This document shows, piece by piece, positions 15,700-23,914 of a stretch of 64,000 bases of DNA. Each line of letters starts with the position of its first letter. Positions within the stretch are counted from its first letter, which is position 1. Under the pieces are notes generated by a model. The model was given only the letters and a program-made list of their open reading frames with translations. It ran no database searches and was not told where the DNA came from. The stretch is from Acidimicrobiales bacterium (GTDB taxonomy: Bacteria; Actinomycetota; Acidimicrobiia; Acidimicrobiales; JADJXE01), in NCBI GenBank assembly GCA_016716005.1, contig JADJXE010000001.1:124001-188000 (forward strand). The letters run 5' to 3'. Made by a program: the position numbers and the translations under genes.

Positions 15700-16800
15700 G
15701 TGACCACCCACCACCACCTCGAAGCCATCGATCCCGACCGCCTGCTGGGCTACAGCCTGCTGCTGTTCTCCAAGCTCGAAGGTGCGGTCACCGCGGCCAT
15801 GGTGCACCTGGGCGACCGCCTCGGGTTGTACCGGGCCCTGGCCGCCCGGGGACCGTCCACGAGCGTCGAGCTGGCCGAGGCGACCGCGCTGCACGAACGG
15901 TGGGTGCGGGAGTGGCTCCACAACCAGGCCGCGGCCGGCCTGGTGGCGTGGGAGGCGGGGGCCGACGGCGCCGAGCGGTTCTGGCTCACCACCGAGGCCG
16001 TCGCCGTCACCGCCGACGAGGAGCACCCCGCCTTCGGCATGGGCATGTTCGACGAGATGCCGGCCACGATGGGCGTGCTCGAGCGGCTGCCGCACTCGTT
16101 CAGCTCCGGGCTCGGCCTGCCCTACGACGCGCTCGGGCCCGAGGGCGCCCGCGGCGTGGAGCGGGGCTTCGCCCCCTGGTACCGGAACTTCCTGGTGCCG
16201 GCGGCGCTGCCGGCCCTCGACGGCGTGGTGGAGCGGCTGAAGGCCGGGGCCAGGGTCGCCGACCTGGGCTGCGGCGCCGGGTTCGCCCTGCTCACCATGG
16301 CCACGGCCTTCCCCGCGTCGCGCTTCCACGGCTACGACATCTCCCACTACGCCCTGGCCCGGGCCGAGACCCACCTGGCCGAGAGCGGCCTCGCCAACGT
16401 GGCGTTCCACGACGCGGGTCTCGACCCGCTCCCAAGCGACGGCTCGTTCGACCTGGTGACCACCTTCGACGTGCTGCACGACATGACCGACCCCGCCGGC
16501 GCGATGCGCGCGGTGCGGGCCGCCCTGAAGCCCGACGGCACGTGGCTGATCGCCGACATCAAGGGAAAGGGCTCCTTCGCCGAGAACGCGGCCGCCAACC
16601 CGCTGGCGTCGATGATGTACGGCATCTCGGTGCTGAGCTGCATGTCGTCGGCCCTGTCGGCACCGGGAGGGGCCGGCCTGGGCACCCTCGGCCTCCACGA
16701 GGAGCTGGCGCGGGCGATGACCGGCGAGGCCGGCTTCTCCCGGTTCCGGCGGCTCGAGATCGACCACCCGGTGAACGCCTTCTACGAGGTGCGCCCGTGA
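15700..16800 (+). CDS. class I SAM-dependent methyltransferase
   Basis: 366-residue methyltransferase with an N-terminal winged-helix-like dimerisation region (LGDRLGLYRALAARG, ELAEATALHERWVREWL) and a C-terminal Rossmann domain. The SAM-binding motif is VADLGCGAGFALL, about residues 185-197. TTFDVLHDMTDP and DGTWLIADIKGKG are the later post-I motifs. The two-domain design resembles small-molecule O-methyltransferases and the actinobacterial homologues annotated as transcriptional-regulator-like methyltransferases. The GTG at 15700 is inferred; nothing upstream looks coding. It is coupled to the next gene by a GTGA overlap, suggesting that methylation and an SDR redox step act on the same compound. 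Confidence 0.85.
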   Translation: MTTHHHLEAIDPDRLLGYSLLLFSKLEGAVTAAMVHLGDRLGLYRALAARGPSTSVELAEATALHERWVREWLHNQAAAGLVAWEAGADGAERFWLTTEAVAVTADEEHPAFGMGMFDEMPATMGVLERLPHSFSSGLGLPYDALGPEGARGVERGFAPWYRNFLVPAALPALDGVVERLKAGARVADLGCGAGFALLTMATAFPASRFHGYDISHYALARAETHLAESGLANVAFHDAGLDPLPSDGSFDLVTTFDVLHDMTDPAGAMRAVRAALKPDGTWLIADIKGKGSFAENAAANPLASMMYGISVLSCMSSALSAPGGAGLGTLGLHEELARAMTGEAGFSRFRRLEIDHPVNAFYEVRP

Positions 16801-17582
16801 CCCGCCTCACCCACGGGAACCGGTCGATCGCCGGGCGCGTGGCGATCGTGACCGGCGCGGCCAGCGGGATGGGCCGGGCCACGGCCCACCTGTTCGCCGA
16901 CGAGGGGGCCAGGGTCGCCGTGGTCGACCAGAACACGGCCGCGGTCGACCACGTGGTCGCCGAGATCGGCCAGGCCGGCGGCCGGGCGGCCGGGTGGCCG
17001 CTCGACGTGCGCGACCCGCGGGCCATCCGCGAAGTGGTGGGGCAGGTGCGCGACATCCTCGGGCCGGTCGACATCTGCGTGAACAACGCCGGCGTGAGCA
17101 TCCCGGCGCCACTCGAGGGCGACGACGCCGTCTTCGAGGAGGCCTGGGCGACCACGCTGTCCGTGAACCTCACCGCCCACGTGCGGATGATCCGCGCGTG
17201 CCTCGCCGACCTGCGTCGCCACCGGGAGGGGCGGGTCGTCAACATCGCGTCCACCGAGGGACTCGGGGCCACCGCGTACCTGAGCCCCTACACGTCCAGC
17301 AAGCACGGCGTGATCGGCCTCACCCGCTCGCTCGCGGTCGAGCTGGGCCCGGTGGGGGTGAACGTGAACTGCGTGTGCCCCGGCCCCATCCACACCGGGA
17401 TGACCGCCCTCATCCCCGACGAGGCCAAGGCGACCTTCGCCCGTCGGCGGGTGCCCCTCAAGCGCTACGGGGAGCCCGAGGAGGTCGCCCAGGCCACGTT
17501 GTCGCTGGTGCTGCCGGCGGCGAGCTACGTGAACGGCGCGGTGCTCGTGGTCGACGGCGGGATGACGGCCCAGAACACCTGA
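16797..17582 (+). CDS. short-chain dehydrogenase/reductase
   Basis: 261-residue classical SDR, an NAD(P)(H)-dependent oxidoreductase for alcohols or ketones. Complete motif set: TGAASGMG (19-26), Asp44 at the end of beta2 (suggesting NAD), LDV at 69-71, NNAG at 96-99, Ser152, Tyr165 and Lys169 (YTSSK), the PG motif (CPGPIHTGM) and the C-terminal VVDGGMT. Translation begins at the GTG overlapping the methyltransferase stop (GTGA), so the two are co-translated. Length and order are normal, unlike the two defective SDR copies elsewhere in this window. Confidence 0.92.
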   Translation: MTRLTHGNRSIAGRVAIVTGAASGMGRATAHLFADEGARVAVVDQNTAAVDHVVAEIGQAGGRAAGWPLDVRDPRAIREVVGQVRDILGPVDICVNNAGVSIPAPLEGDDAVFEEAWATTLSVNLTAHVRMIRACLADLRRHREGRVVNIASTEGLGATAYLSPYTSSKHGVIGLTRSLAVELGPVGVNVNCVCPGPIHTGMTALIPDEAKATFARRRVPLKRYGEPEEVAQATLSLVLPAASYVNGAVLVVDGGMTAQNT

Positions 17583-17611
17583 GGGCGGGCCGTCGCGGGT
17601 GGCGGGGCCGG

Positions 17612-18724
17612 TCAGGGCGCCCCGTCGAACAGCGAGCCGAACCCCGAGGCTTCGTGGGGGCCGATCACCAGCTGCTCCAGGACCCCCACGCCGTCGCGGC
17701 CCCGCCACCGGGCCCGGCACAGCTGCTGCACGTGGACGTGCTGCGGGGCCAGCGGATCGAGCTCGGCGAGCACCCACGAGTCGCCGCCCACCGCCGCCTC
17801 TCCCTTCCAGTGGCCGTGGCCCCAGTCGGGGTGGAGGTAGCCGATCCCGAGCATCTGGAAGTCGAGCACCGGCGTCAGCTCGACGACCTCGTGCTCGCCG
17901 CCCCATGGCACCAGCACCAGCTCGGCGGCCGCCGCCCGGCGGGTGCCCGGCCGCCAGGTGATCCGGTGCTCGAGGGTGCGCATGGCCTCGATGCGCCCGG
18001 CCGGGTCGAAGGCGGGCTCGTCGGGGTGCTCGAGGAGGGGCGCGATCGCTGCGAACTCGTGCCAGCGCCGACCGTCGGCGTACTCCTGCACGTCGGCGTG
18101 GAGGCAGGCGTCGTCGAAGTGCAGCGGAGCCCAGAGCCAGAAGAACTGGGGGGTGGGCCCGGGCGCGCCCGGCACCCGCTCGCCCACCGGCCGGATGCCC
18201 CACGACCGGTCGCGTGAGCCGAGCAGCCCCGAGACCGGCTCGCCCCGCCCCTGGATCCGCACCCAGCCGTCCCAGGTGCCCCACTGGGTGAGGCGGGTGT
18301 AGTCGAAGACCGTGCGGGTGCCCTGGCGGAGGGTGAAGCGGGGCTCCTCCAGGGCGGGGGTGCGAGCCCGGAACTCGAGCTCGGCCTCGAGGCCGTGCTC
18401 CGGCGAGCGGACCAGGAGCCGGATGACCCGGAGCGGTTCCACCACCTGCACCGCGATCGGCCCCACATGGGTGCGCGTGCGGTCGTCGGGGGCCAGCCCG
18501 CTGGCGAACACCGACGTCTGGACCCCGTCGTGGACCACGCTGAAGGCCGCGTCGATCACGTGGCGGTTGGGGTAGAGGCCCATGGCCAGGCCGTACATGA
18601 ACCCCCGGTCGGGGTCGTAGCCGTTGAAGAAGTAGCGGTCGTAGGCGTTGAGGTCACCGGTGGCCGGGTGGGCGATCGGCTGGGGCGTCTGGTGGACCGG
18701 GTAGTCGTCGAGCGGGTTCAGCAC
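17612..18724 (-). CDS. conserved protein, possibly AttH/CrtC-like lipocalin fold
   Basis: 370 residues with no signal peptide or membrane segment. It is rich in Trp, Gly and Tyr and alternates short beta-like stretches (GLAMGLYPNRHVIDAAFSVV, PIAVQVVEPLRVIRLLV, FFWLWAPLHFDDACLHA, ELVLVPWGG). An internal RSWGIRPVGE block is of the kind seen in actinobacterial proteins related to AttH/hydroxyneurosporene-dehydratase-like lipocalins. That assignment is tentative and from pattern memory only. The GTG start lies six bases after a TAGGGT box (18731-18736), back to back with the promoter of the heme A synthase gene. No function claimed. Confidence 0.72.
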   Translation of the reverse strand: MLNPLDDYPVHQTPQPIAHPATGDLNAYDRYFFNGYDPDRGFMYGLAMGLYPNRHVIDAAFSVVHDGVQTSVFASGLAPDDRTRTHVGPIAVQVVEPLRVIRLLVRSPEHGLEAELEFRARTPALEEPRFTLRQGTRTVFDYTRLTQWGTWDGWVRIQGRGEPVSGLLGSRDRSWGIRPVGERVPGAPGPTPQFFWLWAPLHFDDACLHADVQEYADGRRWHEFAAIAPLLEHPDEPAFDPAGRIEAMRTLEHRITWRPGTRRAAAAELVLVPWGGEHEVVELTPVLDFQMLGIGYLHPDWGHGHWKGEAAVGGDSWVLAELDPLAPQHVHVQQLCRARWRGRDGVGVLEQLVIGPHEASGFGSLFDGAP

Positions 18725-18730
18725 GGCGAC

Positions 18731-18776
18731 ACCCTACGGGGCCGATGTCAGCCGGTGTCGCAGCCCCGCGTAGCAT
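18731..18776. promoter_or_regulatory. divergent pair of leaderless promoters
   Basis: TAGGGT (minus strand, 18736 to 18731) and TAGCAT (plus strand, 18771-18776) each lie exactly six bases before a GTG start, at 18724 (leftward) and 18783 (rightward). The 34 bases between the two boxes must hold both -35 contacts and any regulator. A clear example of the TANNNT-N6-start pattern in this window. Confidence 0.6.
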
Positions 18777-18782
18777 CGTGGC

Positions 18783-19703
18783 GTGCAGCCCCCGCGACTC
18801 TCGCCAGCCGCGTACCGGCGGATCACGTTCGTGGCCTTCCTGGCGCTGGCCTTCATCGTGGTGTCGGGCGCGGCCGTCCGCCTCACCGGCTCCGGCCTCG
18901 GGTGTCCCGACTGGCCCACCTGCTACGAGACCCAGTTCCACGCCAAGGCCGAGTACCACGCCATGATCGAGTTCGTGAACCGGCTGGTCACCGGGCTGGT
19001 GTCGGTCGCGGTGATCCTGGCCGTGCTCGGCTCGCTGGTGCGCACGCCACGCCGGCGCGACCTGACGTGGTGGTCCCTCGGCCTCGTCGCCGGCGTGGTC
19101 GCCCAGATCCTGATCGGGGCGTTCGTGGTCTTCTGGCACCTCACCCCGCCGATCGTGATCGCCCACTTCCTGGTGTCGATCGTCCTGCTCTGGAACGCCC
19201 TGGTGCTGTACCGCAAGGCCGGCCAGCCGCAGGGGCCGGCGCACCTGCTGGTGAGCCGCGACCTGCTGGTGGCCATCCGGGTGCTGTTCGCCAACGCCTG
19301 CCTGGTGGTCATCACCGGCACCATCGTCACCGGCGCCGGGCCCCACGGCGGCGACGAGTCGGTGGACCGCCTGCCCTACTTCCTCCCCGACGTGGCGCGG
19401 GTGCACGGCGCCAGCGTGATGCTCCTCGTGCTGCTCACCGTCGCCCTGCTCCTGCTCCTGCGTCGAGCCGAGGCCCCACGCGTGGTGCGGCGGTCGACGG
19501 TATGGCTCCTGGGCGCCCTCGTGCTCAACGCGGCCATCGGCTACACGCAGTACTTCACGGGCGTGCCCGCGGCGCTGGTCGCCTTCCACGTCGCCGGAGC
19601 GGTGCTGGTGTGGTCGACGGCGGTGTGGCTGAACCTGGTGGTCGTCGAGCGCACGCCCCGGCCGGCCGAGGTGCCGGCCGAGACGGCCCTCGCCGCCCGC
19701 TGA
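18783..19703 (+). CDS. ctaA: heme A synthase (CtaA/COX15)
   Basis: 306-residue polytopic membrane enzyme that oxidises the C8 methyl of heme O to the formyl of heme A for aa3-type cytochrome oxidase. About eight hydrophobic segments are visible. The first helix ends in GAAVRLTGSGLGCPDWPTC, the hallmark of the family with its extracytoplasmic Cys pair. IEFVNRLV (heme-ligand/Glu region), FWHLTPPIVIAHF (His), GTIVTGAGPHGG and YTQYFTGVPAALVAFH (His) follow. Leaderless start: TAGCAT six bases before the GTG. It implies aerobic respiration with heme A. ctaB (heme O synthase) is not in the window. Confidence 0.94.
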   Translation: MQPPRLSPAAYRRITFVAFLALAFIVVSGAAVRLTGSGLGCPDWPTCYETQFHAKAEYHAMIEFVNRLVTGLVSVAVILAVLGSLVRTPRRRDLTWWSLGLVAGVVAQILIGAFVVFWHLTPPIVIAHFLVSIVLLWNALVLYRKAGQPQGPAHLLVSRDLLVAIRVLFANACLVVITGTIVTGAGPHGGDESVDRLPYFLPDVARVHGASVMLLVLLTVALLLLLRRAEAPRVVRRSTVWLLGALVLNAAIGYTQYFTGVPAALVAFHVAGAVLVWSTAVWLNLVVVERTPRPAEVPAETALAAR

Positions 19704-19709
19704 GGGTGC

Positions 19710-20639
19710 CTACGACCGGGCGACCCGGCTGACGCGCTCGGCGGCCTCGCGGAGCTCCTCCACCGAGCGCCGGAAGATCTCCGCCACCGGGAGGACCTCG
19801 TCGATGCGGCCCATCACCTGGCCGCCGAGGGCGACCGACGCCTCCAGGTCGCCGCCGAAGTAGAGCTCCATGGCGGTGGCGAACTCCTCCATGCCCACGT
19901 GCTCCTCGCGCTCGAGCCGCTCGGTGCGCTGGGTGCGCAGCGCCCGGAGGCCTGGGCGGGAGAAGCGGTTCAGGAACACGGTGTCGGTCTCGGCTGCGGC
20001 CACGATGGCCCGCTTCCAGTTGTCGTGGACGGGCGACTCGGCCGCCGACACCATGCGGGTGCCCATCTGCACGCCGTCCGCGCCGAGGGCGAAGGCGGCG
20101 GCCATGCTCCGCCCGTCGCAGATGCCGCCGGCGGCGATCACGGGCACGTCGAACCGGGAGCACACGAGGGGCAGCAGCACCATGGTGGCGACGTCGCGGG
20201 GGTTCTTGAAGCCGCCGCCCTCGCCTCCCTCCACGACCAGGCCGTCGACCCCGGCCTCCACGGCCTTGCCCGCCGCCTTCAAGGTCGGCACGACGTGGAA
20301 GACGGTGAGGCCGGCCGCCTTGAGGGTGGCGGTGTAGCGGGTGGGGTCACCGGCCGACGTGGTGACCACCCGGACCCCCTGGTCGACCACGAAGTCGACG
20401 ATCGACGGGTCACGCACGAACAGTTGGGCGATGTTCACCCCGAACGGCTTGTCGGTGAGGTCGCGCATCCGGCGGATCTCCTCGCGGATGACGTCCAGCT
20501 CGCCCGACGACGTCTCGATGATCCCGAGGCCGCCGGCGTTCGACACCGCCGACGCCAGCTGGGAGCGGGCGATCCATCCCATCGGGGCCTGGACGATCGG
20601 GTACTCGATGCCGAGCAGGTCGGTGATCCGGGTGCGCAT
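19710..20639 (-). CDS. nitronate monooxygenase-family flavoprotein
   Basis: 309-residue TIM-barrel FMN enzyme of the NMO/2-nitropropane-dioxygenase family. The N-terminus LLGIEYPIVQAPMGWIA and the loops SNAGGLGIIETSSG, KPFGVNIAQLF, VVTTSAGDP, VVEGGEGGGF, IAAGGICDGRSMAAAFALGADGVQMGT are the expected FMN/phosphate-binding pieces in order. Family members detoxify alkyl nitronates, or act as enoyl reductase-like or other flavoproteins. The start at 20639 has CAGGCT six bases upstream and lies back to back with the kinase promoter. The gene converges on ctaA with six bases between stops. Confidence 0.9.
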   Translation of the reverse strand: MRTRITDLLGIEYPIVQAPMGWIARSQLASAVSNAGGLGIIETSSGELDVIREEIRRMRDLTDKPFGVNIAQLFVRDPSIVDFVVDQGVRVVTTSAGDPTRYTATLKAAGLTVFHVVPTLKAAGKAVEAGVDGLVVEGGEGGGFKNPRDVATMVLLPLVCSRFDVPVIAAGGICDGRSMAAAFALGADGVQMGTRMVSAAESPVHDNWKRAIVAAAETDTVFLNRFSRPGLRALRTQRTERLEREEHVGMEEFATAMELYFGGDLEASVALGGQVMGRIDEVLPVAEIFRRSVEELREAAERVSRVARS

Positions 20640-20726
20640 GCCCTCAGCCTGCCCGAACCGCCGCGGGAGGGCACGAACGCGGTCGCGTGGGAGCCGTGGC
20701 CCTGCGGAGGGGCCAGACTGGCGGCG

Positions 20727-21707
20727 GTGCCCACCGGCCTGTTCCGAGCCCGGCTCGCGCTCCGCGCCGCCGGCCTGTCCGACACGCAGCCCCTGGAGCG
20801 CGCCCCCGGGTCGGCCAACGAGGTGTGGCTCACCGACCGCTACGTGATCCGCATCACCCCGCACCCCTCCAGTCGCCGGCTGGAGAACGAGGTCGAGGTG
20901 GCCGAGCTGCTGCCCCGCGACATCCCCTACCCGCCGATCGTGGGCTACGGCCGGGCGCCCTTCGGGGAGTGGCTGCTCCAGCGGCGCCTCCCGGGCGAGG
21001 TGCTGGCGCGGGCCTGGCCCGGCCTGCGCGAGGACGAGCGGGCCGACGCCGTGCGCCAGGTGGGCGGCGTGCTGCGGTCGATCCACGCGGTCTCCTCGCA
21101 GCGGGGCCCGTGGGGCCCGATCACCTCGGTGATCGCCGAGGGGGGCGTCGAGGCCCCCCACCAGCTCCCGCCGTCACGGCTGCTCGAGCTGCTGGTGCGC
21201 GCCCGCGCCCTGCCGAACGTGGAGCGCGAGGTGCTCGACGACGCGACGGCCCTGGTGCGCCGATCGGCGTCGGCGCTCGACGACGGCCACCGGTGGGGCC
21301 TGGTGCACGGCGACCTCCACTTCGAGAACCTGCTGTGGCGCGACGGCCGCATCACGGGCGTGCTCGACTTCGAGCACGCCCGTTCGGGCCCGCCCGACCT
21401 CGACCTCGAGGTGATCCTGCGCTTCTGCGAGGAGCCGGCGCTCCACGTCGCCGAGGACTACGCGTCGTCGCTCAACCGCCGGCAGTTCCGCGGGGTGGTG
21501 TCGTGGCTCGAGCAGGCCTACCCGGCGCTGTTCTCCCACCCCCGGCTCGAGGAGCGAATCGCGCTGTTCAGCCTGTCGTACGACGTGCCCCTGCTGCTGC
21601 GCCACCCCCCTCGCGTGCCGCCCCGCGAGCTGCCGCCGCACCACCCGTACGCCCGCATCCGCCGCATCGTGCAGGGCCACAGCCCGCTGCTCGCCCTCAC
21701 CTGGTGA
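20727..21707 (+). CDS. aminoglycoside-phosphotransferase-like kinase
   Basis: 326-residue small-molecule kinase of the APH/choline-kinase fold. The N-lobe includes SANEVWLTDRYVIRITPH (nucleotide-binding strand with the Arg/Lys region) and the hinge GEWLLQRRLPGE. The catalytic loop is LVHGDLHFENLLW and the metal site VLDFEHARSGPPDLDLE, where the usual DFD reads DFE. Most environmental homologues phosphorylate unknown metabolites, not antibiotics, and nothing here links it to resistance. The GTG at 20727 has CAGACT seven bases upstream, so probably leaderless. Confidence 0.86.
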   Translation: MPTGLFRARLALRAAGLSDTQPLERAPGSANEVWLTDRYVIRITPHPSSRRLENEVEVAELLPRDIPYPPIVGYGRAPFGEWLLQRRLPGEVLARAWPGLREDERADAVRQVGGVLRSIHAVSSQRGPWGPITSVIAEGGVEAPHQLPPSRLLELLVRARALPNVEREVLDDATALVRRSASALDDGHRWGLVHGDLHFENLLWRDGRITGVLDFEHARSGPPDLDLEVILRFCEEPALHVAEDYASSLNRRQFRGVVSWLEQAYPALFSHPRLEERIALFSLSYDVPLLLRHPPRVPPRELPPHHPYARIRRIVQGHSPLLALTW

Positions 21708-21727
21708 CGGCCCGCCGGCGGCGGCCG

Positions 21728-21985
21728 CTACAGGTGGCGGGCCGCTGCCTGCTGCACCGCCGTCACGATCGGGTCCCAGTCGGCGCCGGGCTCGCGGGTG
21801 ACGGTGACGAAGTCGTTCACCCCGAACACCGACGCCACGCCGCCGGCCTCGAACACCGCCTCCGCGAACGGGTTGCCGGCGGCGGCCTCGGCCGAGCCCA
21901 CGTTCATCGATCCGTCGAGGCGCACGTCGAGCGTGAACTTCATGGCGTTCGGGTTGGGCGTGGGGGACGGGGTGGCGGAGGCCAT
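21728..21985 (-). CDS. Nfu N-terminal-domain protein
   Basis: 85-residue protein consisting only of the Nfu_N domain, found in front of the NifU-like iron-sulfur scaffold in larger proteins. The diagnostic start TPNPNAMKFTLDV is followed by NPFAEAVFEAGGVASVFGVNDFVTVTRE. The C-terminal CxxC scaffold domain is absent, so it cannot assemble a cluster by itself; stand-alone versions occur in actinobacteria and have no settled role. The ATG at 21985 has TACGAT six bases upstream (21992-21997), a textbook leaderless start. A longer open frame to the right is the shadow of the dehydrogenase gene. Confidence 0.85.
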   Translation of the reverse strand: MASATPSPTPNPNAMKFTLDVRLDGSMNVGSAEAAAGNPFAEAVFEAGGVASVFGVNDFVTVTREPGADWDPIVTAVQQAAARHL

Positions 21986-22066
21986 GGGCGCATCGTAGGC
22001 CGGCGCACGTGCGCACCCCGTGGCCTCGCGTGTAGGAAAGCGGCACACGACCATCCAGGGGGGACG

Positions 22067-23152
22067 ATGAAGGCCGCGGTCCTGCGCACCATCCCGTCGG
22101 AGCTCGAGATCGACGAGGTCCGGATCGACGCGCCCGGGCCGCGCGAGGTGCTGATCCGCACGGCCGCCGCCGGGCTCTGCCACAGCGATCTCCACTTCAT
22201 GGAGGGCGCGTACCCCTATCCGTGCCCGACGGTGCTGGGCCACGAGTCCGCGGGTGTGGTCGAGGCGGTGGGCGACCAGGTCACGTACGTCGCGCCCGGT
22301 GACCACGTCGTCACCTGCCTGGCCGTCTTCTGCGGCACCTGCGAGTACTGCCTCGGCGGACGCCCCTCGCTCTGCGACAAGAGCGCCGTGCGGCGCCCGC
22401 TCGACGGGCCCCAGCGGCTCAGCCTGCCCGACGGCACGCCCGTCTGGCAGTTCCTCGACATGTCGTCGTTCGCCGAGCAGATGCTGGTGCACGAGAACGC
22501 CGTCGTGAAGATCCCCGAGGAGATGCCGCTCGACCGGGCCGCGCTGATCGGCTGCGGCGTCAACACCGGGGTGGGGGCGGTGGTGAACACCGCCAAGGTG
22601 CCCCCCGGCAGCACGGTGGCCGTGATCGGGTGTGGCGGCGTCGGGCTGAACGCGGTGCAGGGGGCGGTGCTGGCCGGCGCGGCTCGCGTGATCGCAGTCG
22701 ACATGCTCCCGGGCAAGCTGGAGCTGGCGAGGCAGTTCGGCGCCACCGACGTGGTCGACGCGTCGGCCGGCGACGCAGTGGCGCAGGTGCAGCAGCTGAC
22801 GGGCGGCGGCGTGCACTACTCGTTCGAGGCGATCGGGCTGAAGCAGACCGCCGAGCAGGCCTTCCAGATGCTCCGCAACGGGGGGACCGCCACGGTGATC
22901 GGGATGATCCCCGTGGGCACCATGGTGGAGCTCCACGGCGTCGACCTGCTGTTCGAGAAGAGGCTGCAGGGCTCCAACATGGGCTCCGGGTCGTTCCGGT
23001 TGGACATGCCGACGTATGTCGACCTCTACCTGCAGGGCCGCCTGAAGCTCGACGAGCTGGTGTCGCGCCGGATCACCCTGGAGCAGGTGAACGAGGGCTT
23101 CGACGCCATGAAGGCCGGCGAGGTCGCCCGCAGCGTCATCGTCTTCGACTGA
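22067..23152 (+). CDS. zinc-dependent alcohol dehydrogenase (MDR class III-like)
   Basis: 361-residue Zn-MDR dehydrogenase related to actinobacterial S-(hydroxymethyl)mycothiol/alcohol dehydrogenases. Catalytic zinc ligands are Cys38 (LCHSDLHF) with His59-Glu60 (GHES). The structural zinc lobe uses Cys89, 92, 95 and 103. GCGVNTGVGAVVNTAKV and the Rossmann VIGCGGVGLNAV are characteristic, and VDMLPGK places Asp for NAD. An inserted segment after the structural lobe (RRPLDGPQRLSLPDG) and FEAIGLKQTAEQA match the class. A strong AGGGGGGACG ribosome site precedes the ATG. Aldehyde detoxification is plausible, not shown. Confidence 0.9.
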   Translation: MKAAVLRTIPSELEIDEVRIDAPGPREVLIRTAAAGLCHSDLHFMEGAYPYPCPTVLGHESAGVVEAVGDQVTYVAPGDHVVTCLAVFCGTCEYCLGGRPSLCDKSAVRRPLDGPQRLSLPDGTPVWQFLDMSSFAEQMLVHENAVVKIPEEMPLDRAALIGCGVNTGVGAVVNTAKVPPGSTVAVIGCGGVGLNAVQGAVLAGAARVIAVDMLPGKLELARQFGATDVVDASAGDAVAQVQQLTGGGVHYSFEAIGLKQTAEQAFQMLRNGGTATVIGMIPVGTMVELHGVDLLFEKRLQGSNMGSGSFRLDMPTYVDLYLQGRLKLDELVSRRITLEQVNEGFDAMKAGEVARSVIVFD

Positions 23153-23156
23153 TCGC

Positions 23157-23867
23157 TCAGTGCCGTCGGGCCGGCCCGAGCACGGGGTCGTACAGGTGGT
23201 GGCAGTCGTTCACCGTGACCACGATGCGGCCCTCCGCGCCGCTCACCCCGGGCCGGGCCCGCAGCATCGACACCGACGTGTTCTCCACCGTGACGAAGAA
23301 GGAGCGCTCGAGGCCGAGCAGGTCGGCCAGGTACGCGTTGATCACGCCTCCGTGGGCCACGATGGCCACCCGCTGGCCCGGGTGGGCGTCGGCGATCTCG
23401 TCGACGGCGTTGCGCACCCGGTGCCGCAGGGCGTCGTCGCCCTCCGAGCCGGGCACGCGGTCCCACCGGCCCGACCGGGCGAACTCCAGCCAGTCGGGGT
23501 CGCGGACCGCGGCGCGGCGCCGGAACTCGCCCTCGGCCCAGTCGCCGAGCAGCACCTCCTGCAGGTCGTCGACGCGCACCACCTCGAGGCCGCGGGGCGC
23601 CGCCAGGTGGCGGGCCGTGTCGACGGCCCGCTTCAGGTGGGAGGCGTAGACCGCGTCGAGGGTCACGTCGGCGAGCCGCCGGGCCAGCCGTTCGGCCTGG
23701 ATCACCCCTTCGCCGGCCAGTGGCGGGTCGCCGGCCTCGCGGGTGCCGGGCACCACGTCGGCCGAGCGGCCGTGGCGGATGAGGAGCAGCTCGGTGGGGT
23801 AGTCCTCGGAGGCGAGCACCCCGGGCTGGGGCACGGCCTCCGTGCTCTGGAAGCGGGTGTCGGGCAC
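23157..23867 (-). CDS. histidine phosphatase family protein
   Basis: 236-residue phosphoglycerate-mutase-like phosphatase. The phosphohistidine motif LLIRHGRSADV places the catalytic Arg31-His32. LAGEGVIQAERLARRL, VYASHLKRAVDTA (second Arg), the acidic EVLLGDWAEGEF and IVAHGGVINAYL (second His) are in canonical order. Members hydrolyse phosphate esters; physiological substrates vary from sugar phosphates to cofactor precursors. The GTG at 23867 has TACCGT exactly six bases upstream (23874-23879). Divergent from the GH127 gene and convergent with the zinc dehydrogenase. Confidence 0.9.
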   Translation of the reverse strand: MPDTRFQSTEAVPQPGVLASEDYPTELLLIRHGRSADVVPGTREAGDPPLAGEGVIQAERLARRLADVTLDAVYASHLKRAVDTARHLAAPRGLEVVRVDDLQEVLLGDWAEGEFRRRAAVRDPDWLEFARSGRWDRVPGSEGDDALRHRVRNAVDEIADAHPGQRVAIVAHGGVINAYLADLLGLERSFFVTVENTSVSMLRARPGVSGAEGRIVVTVNDCHHLYDPVLGPARRH

Positions 23868-23914
23868 GGGGGAACGGTAGCGGCGGCCGGCGGGTGCCCC
23901 GGCCGGGGCGCGCC

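Noticed and set aside
20727..21707. Aminoglycoside resistance gene
   Set aside because: The fold matches APH, but environmental homologues are numerous and mostly act on unknown metabolites; no resistance or mobile context is present.
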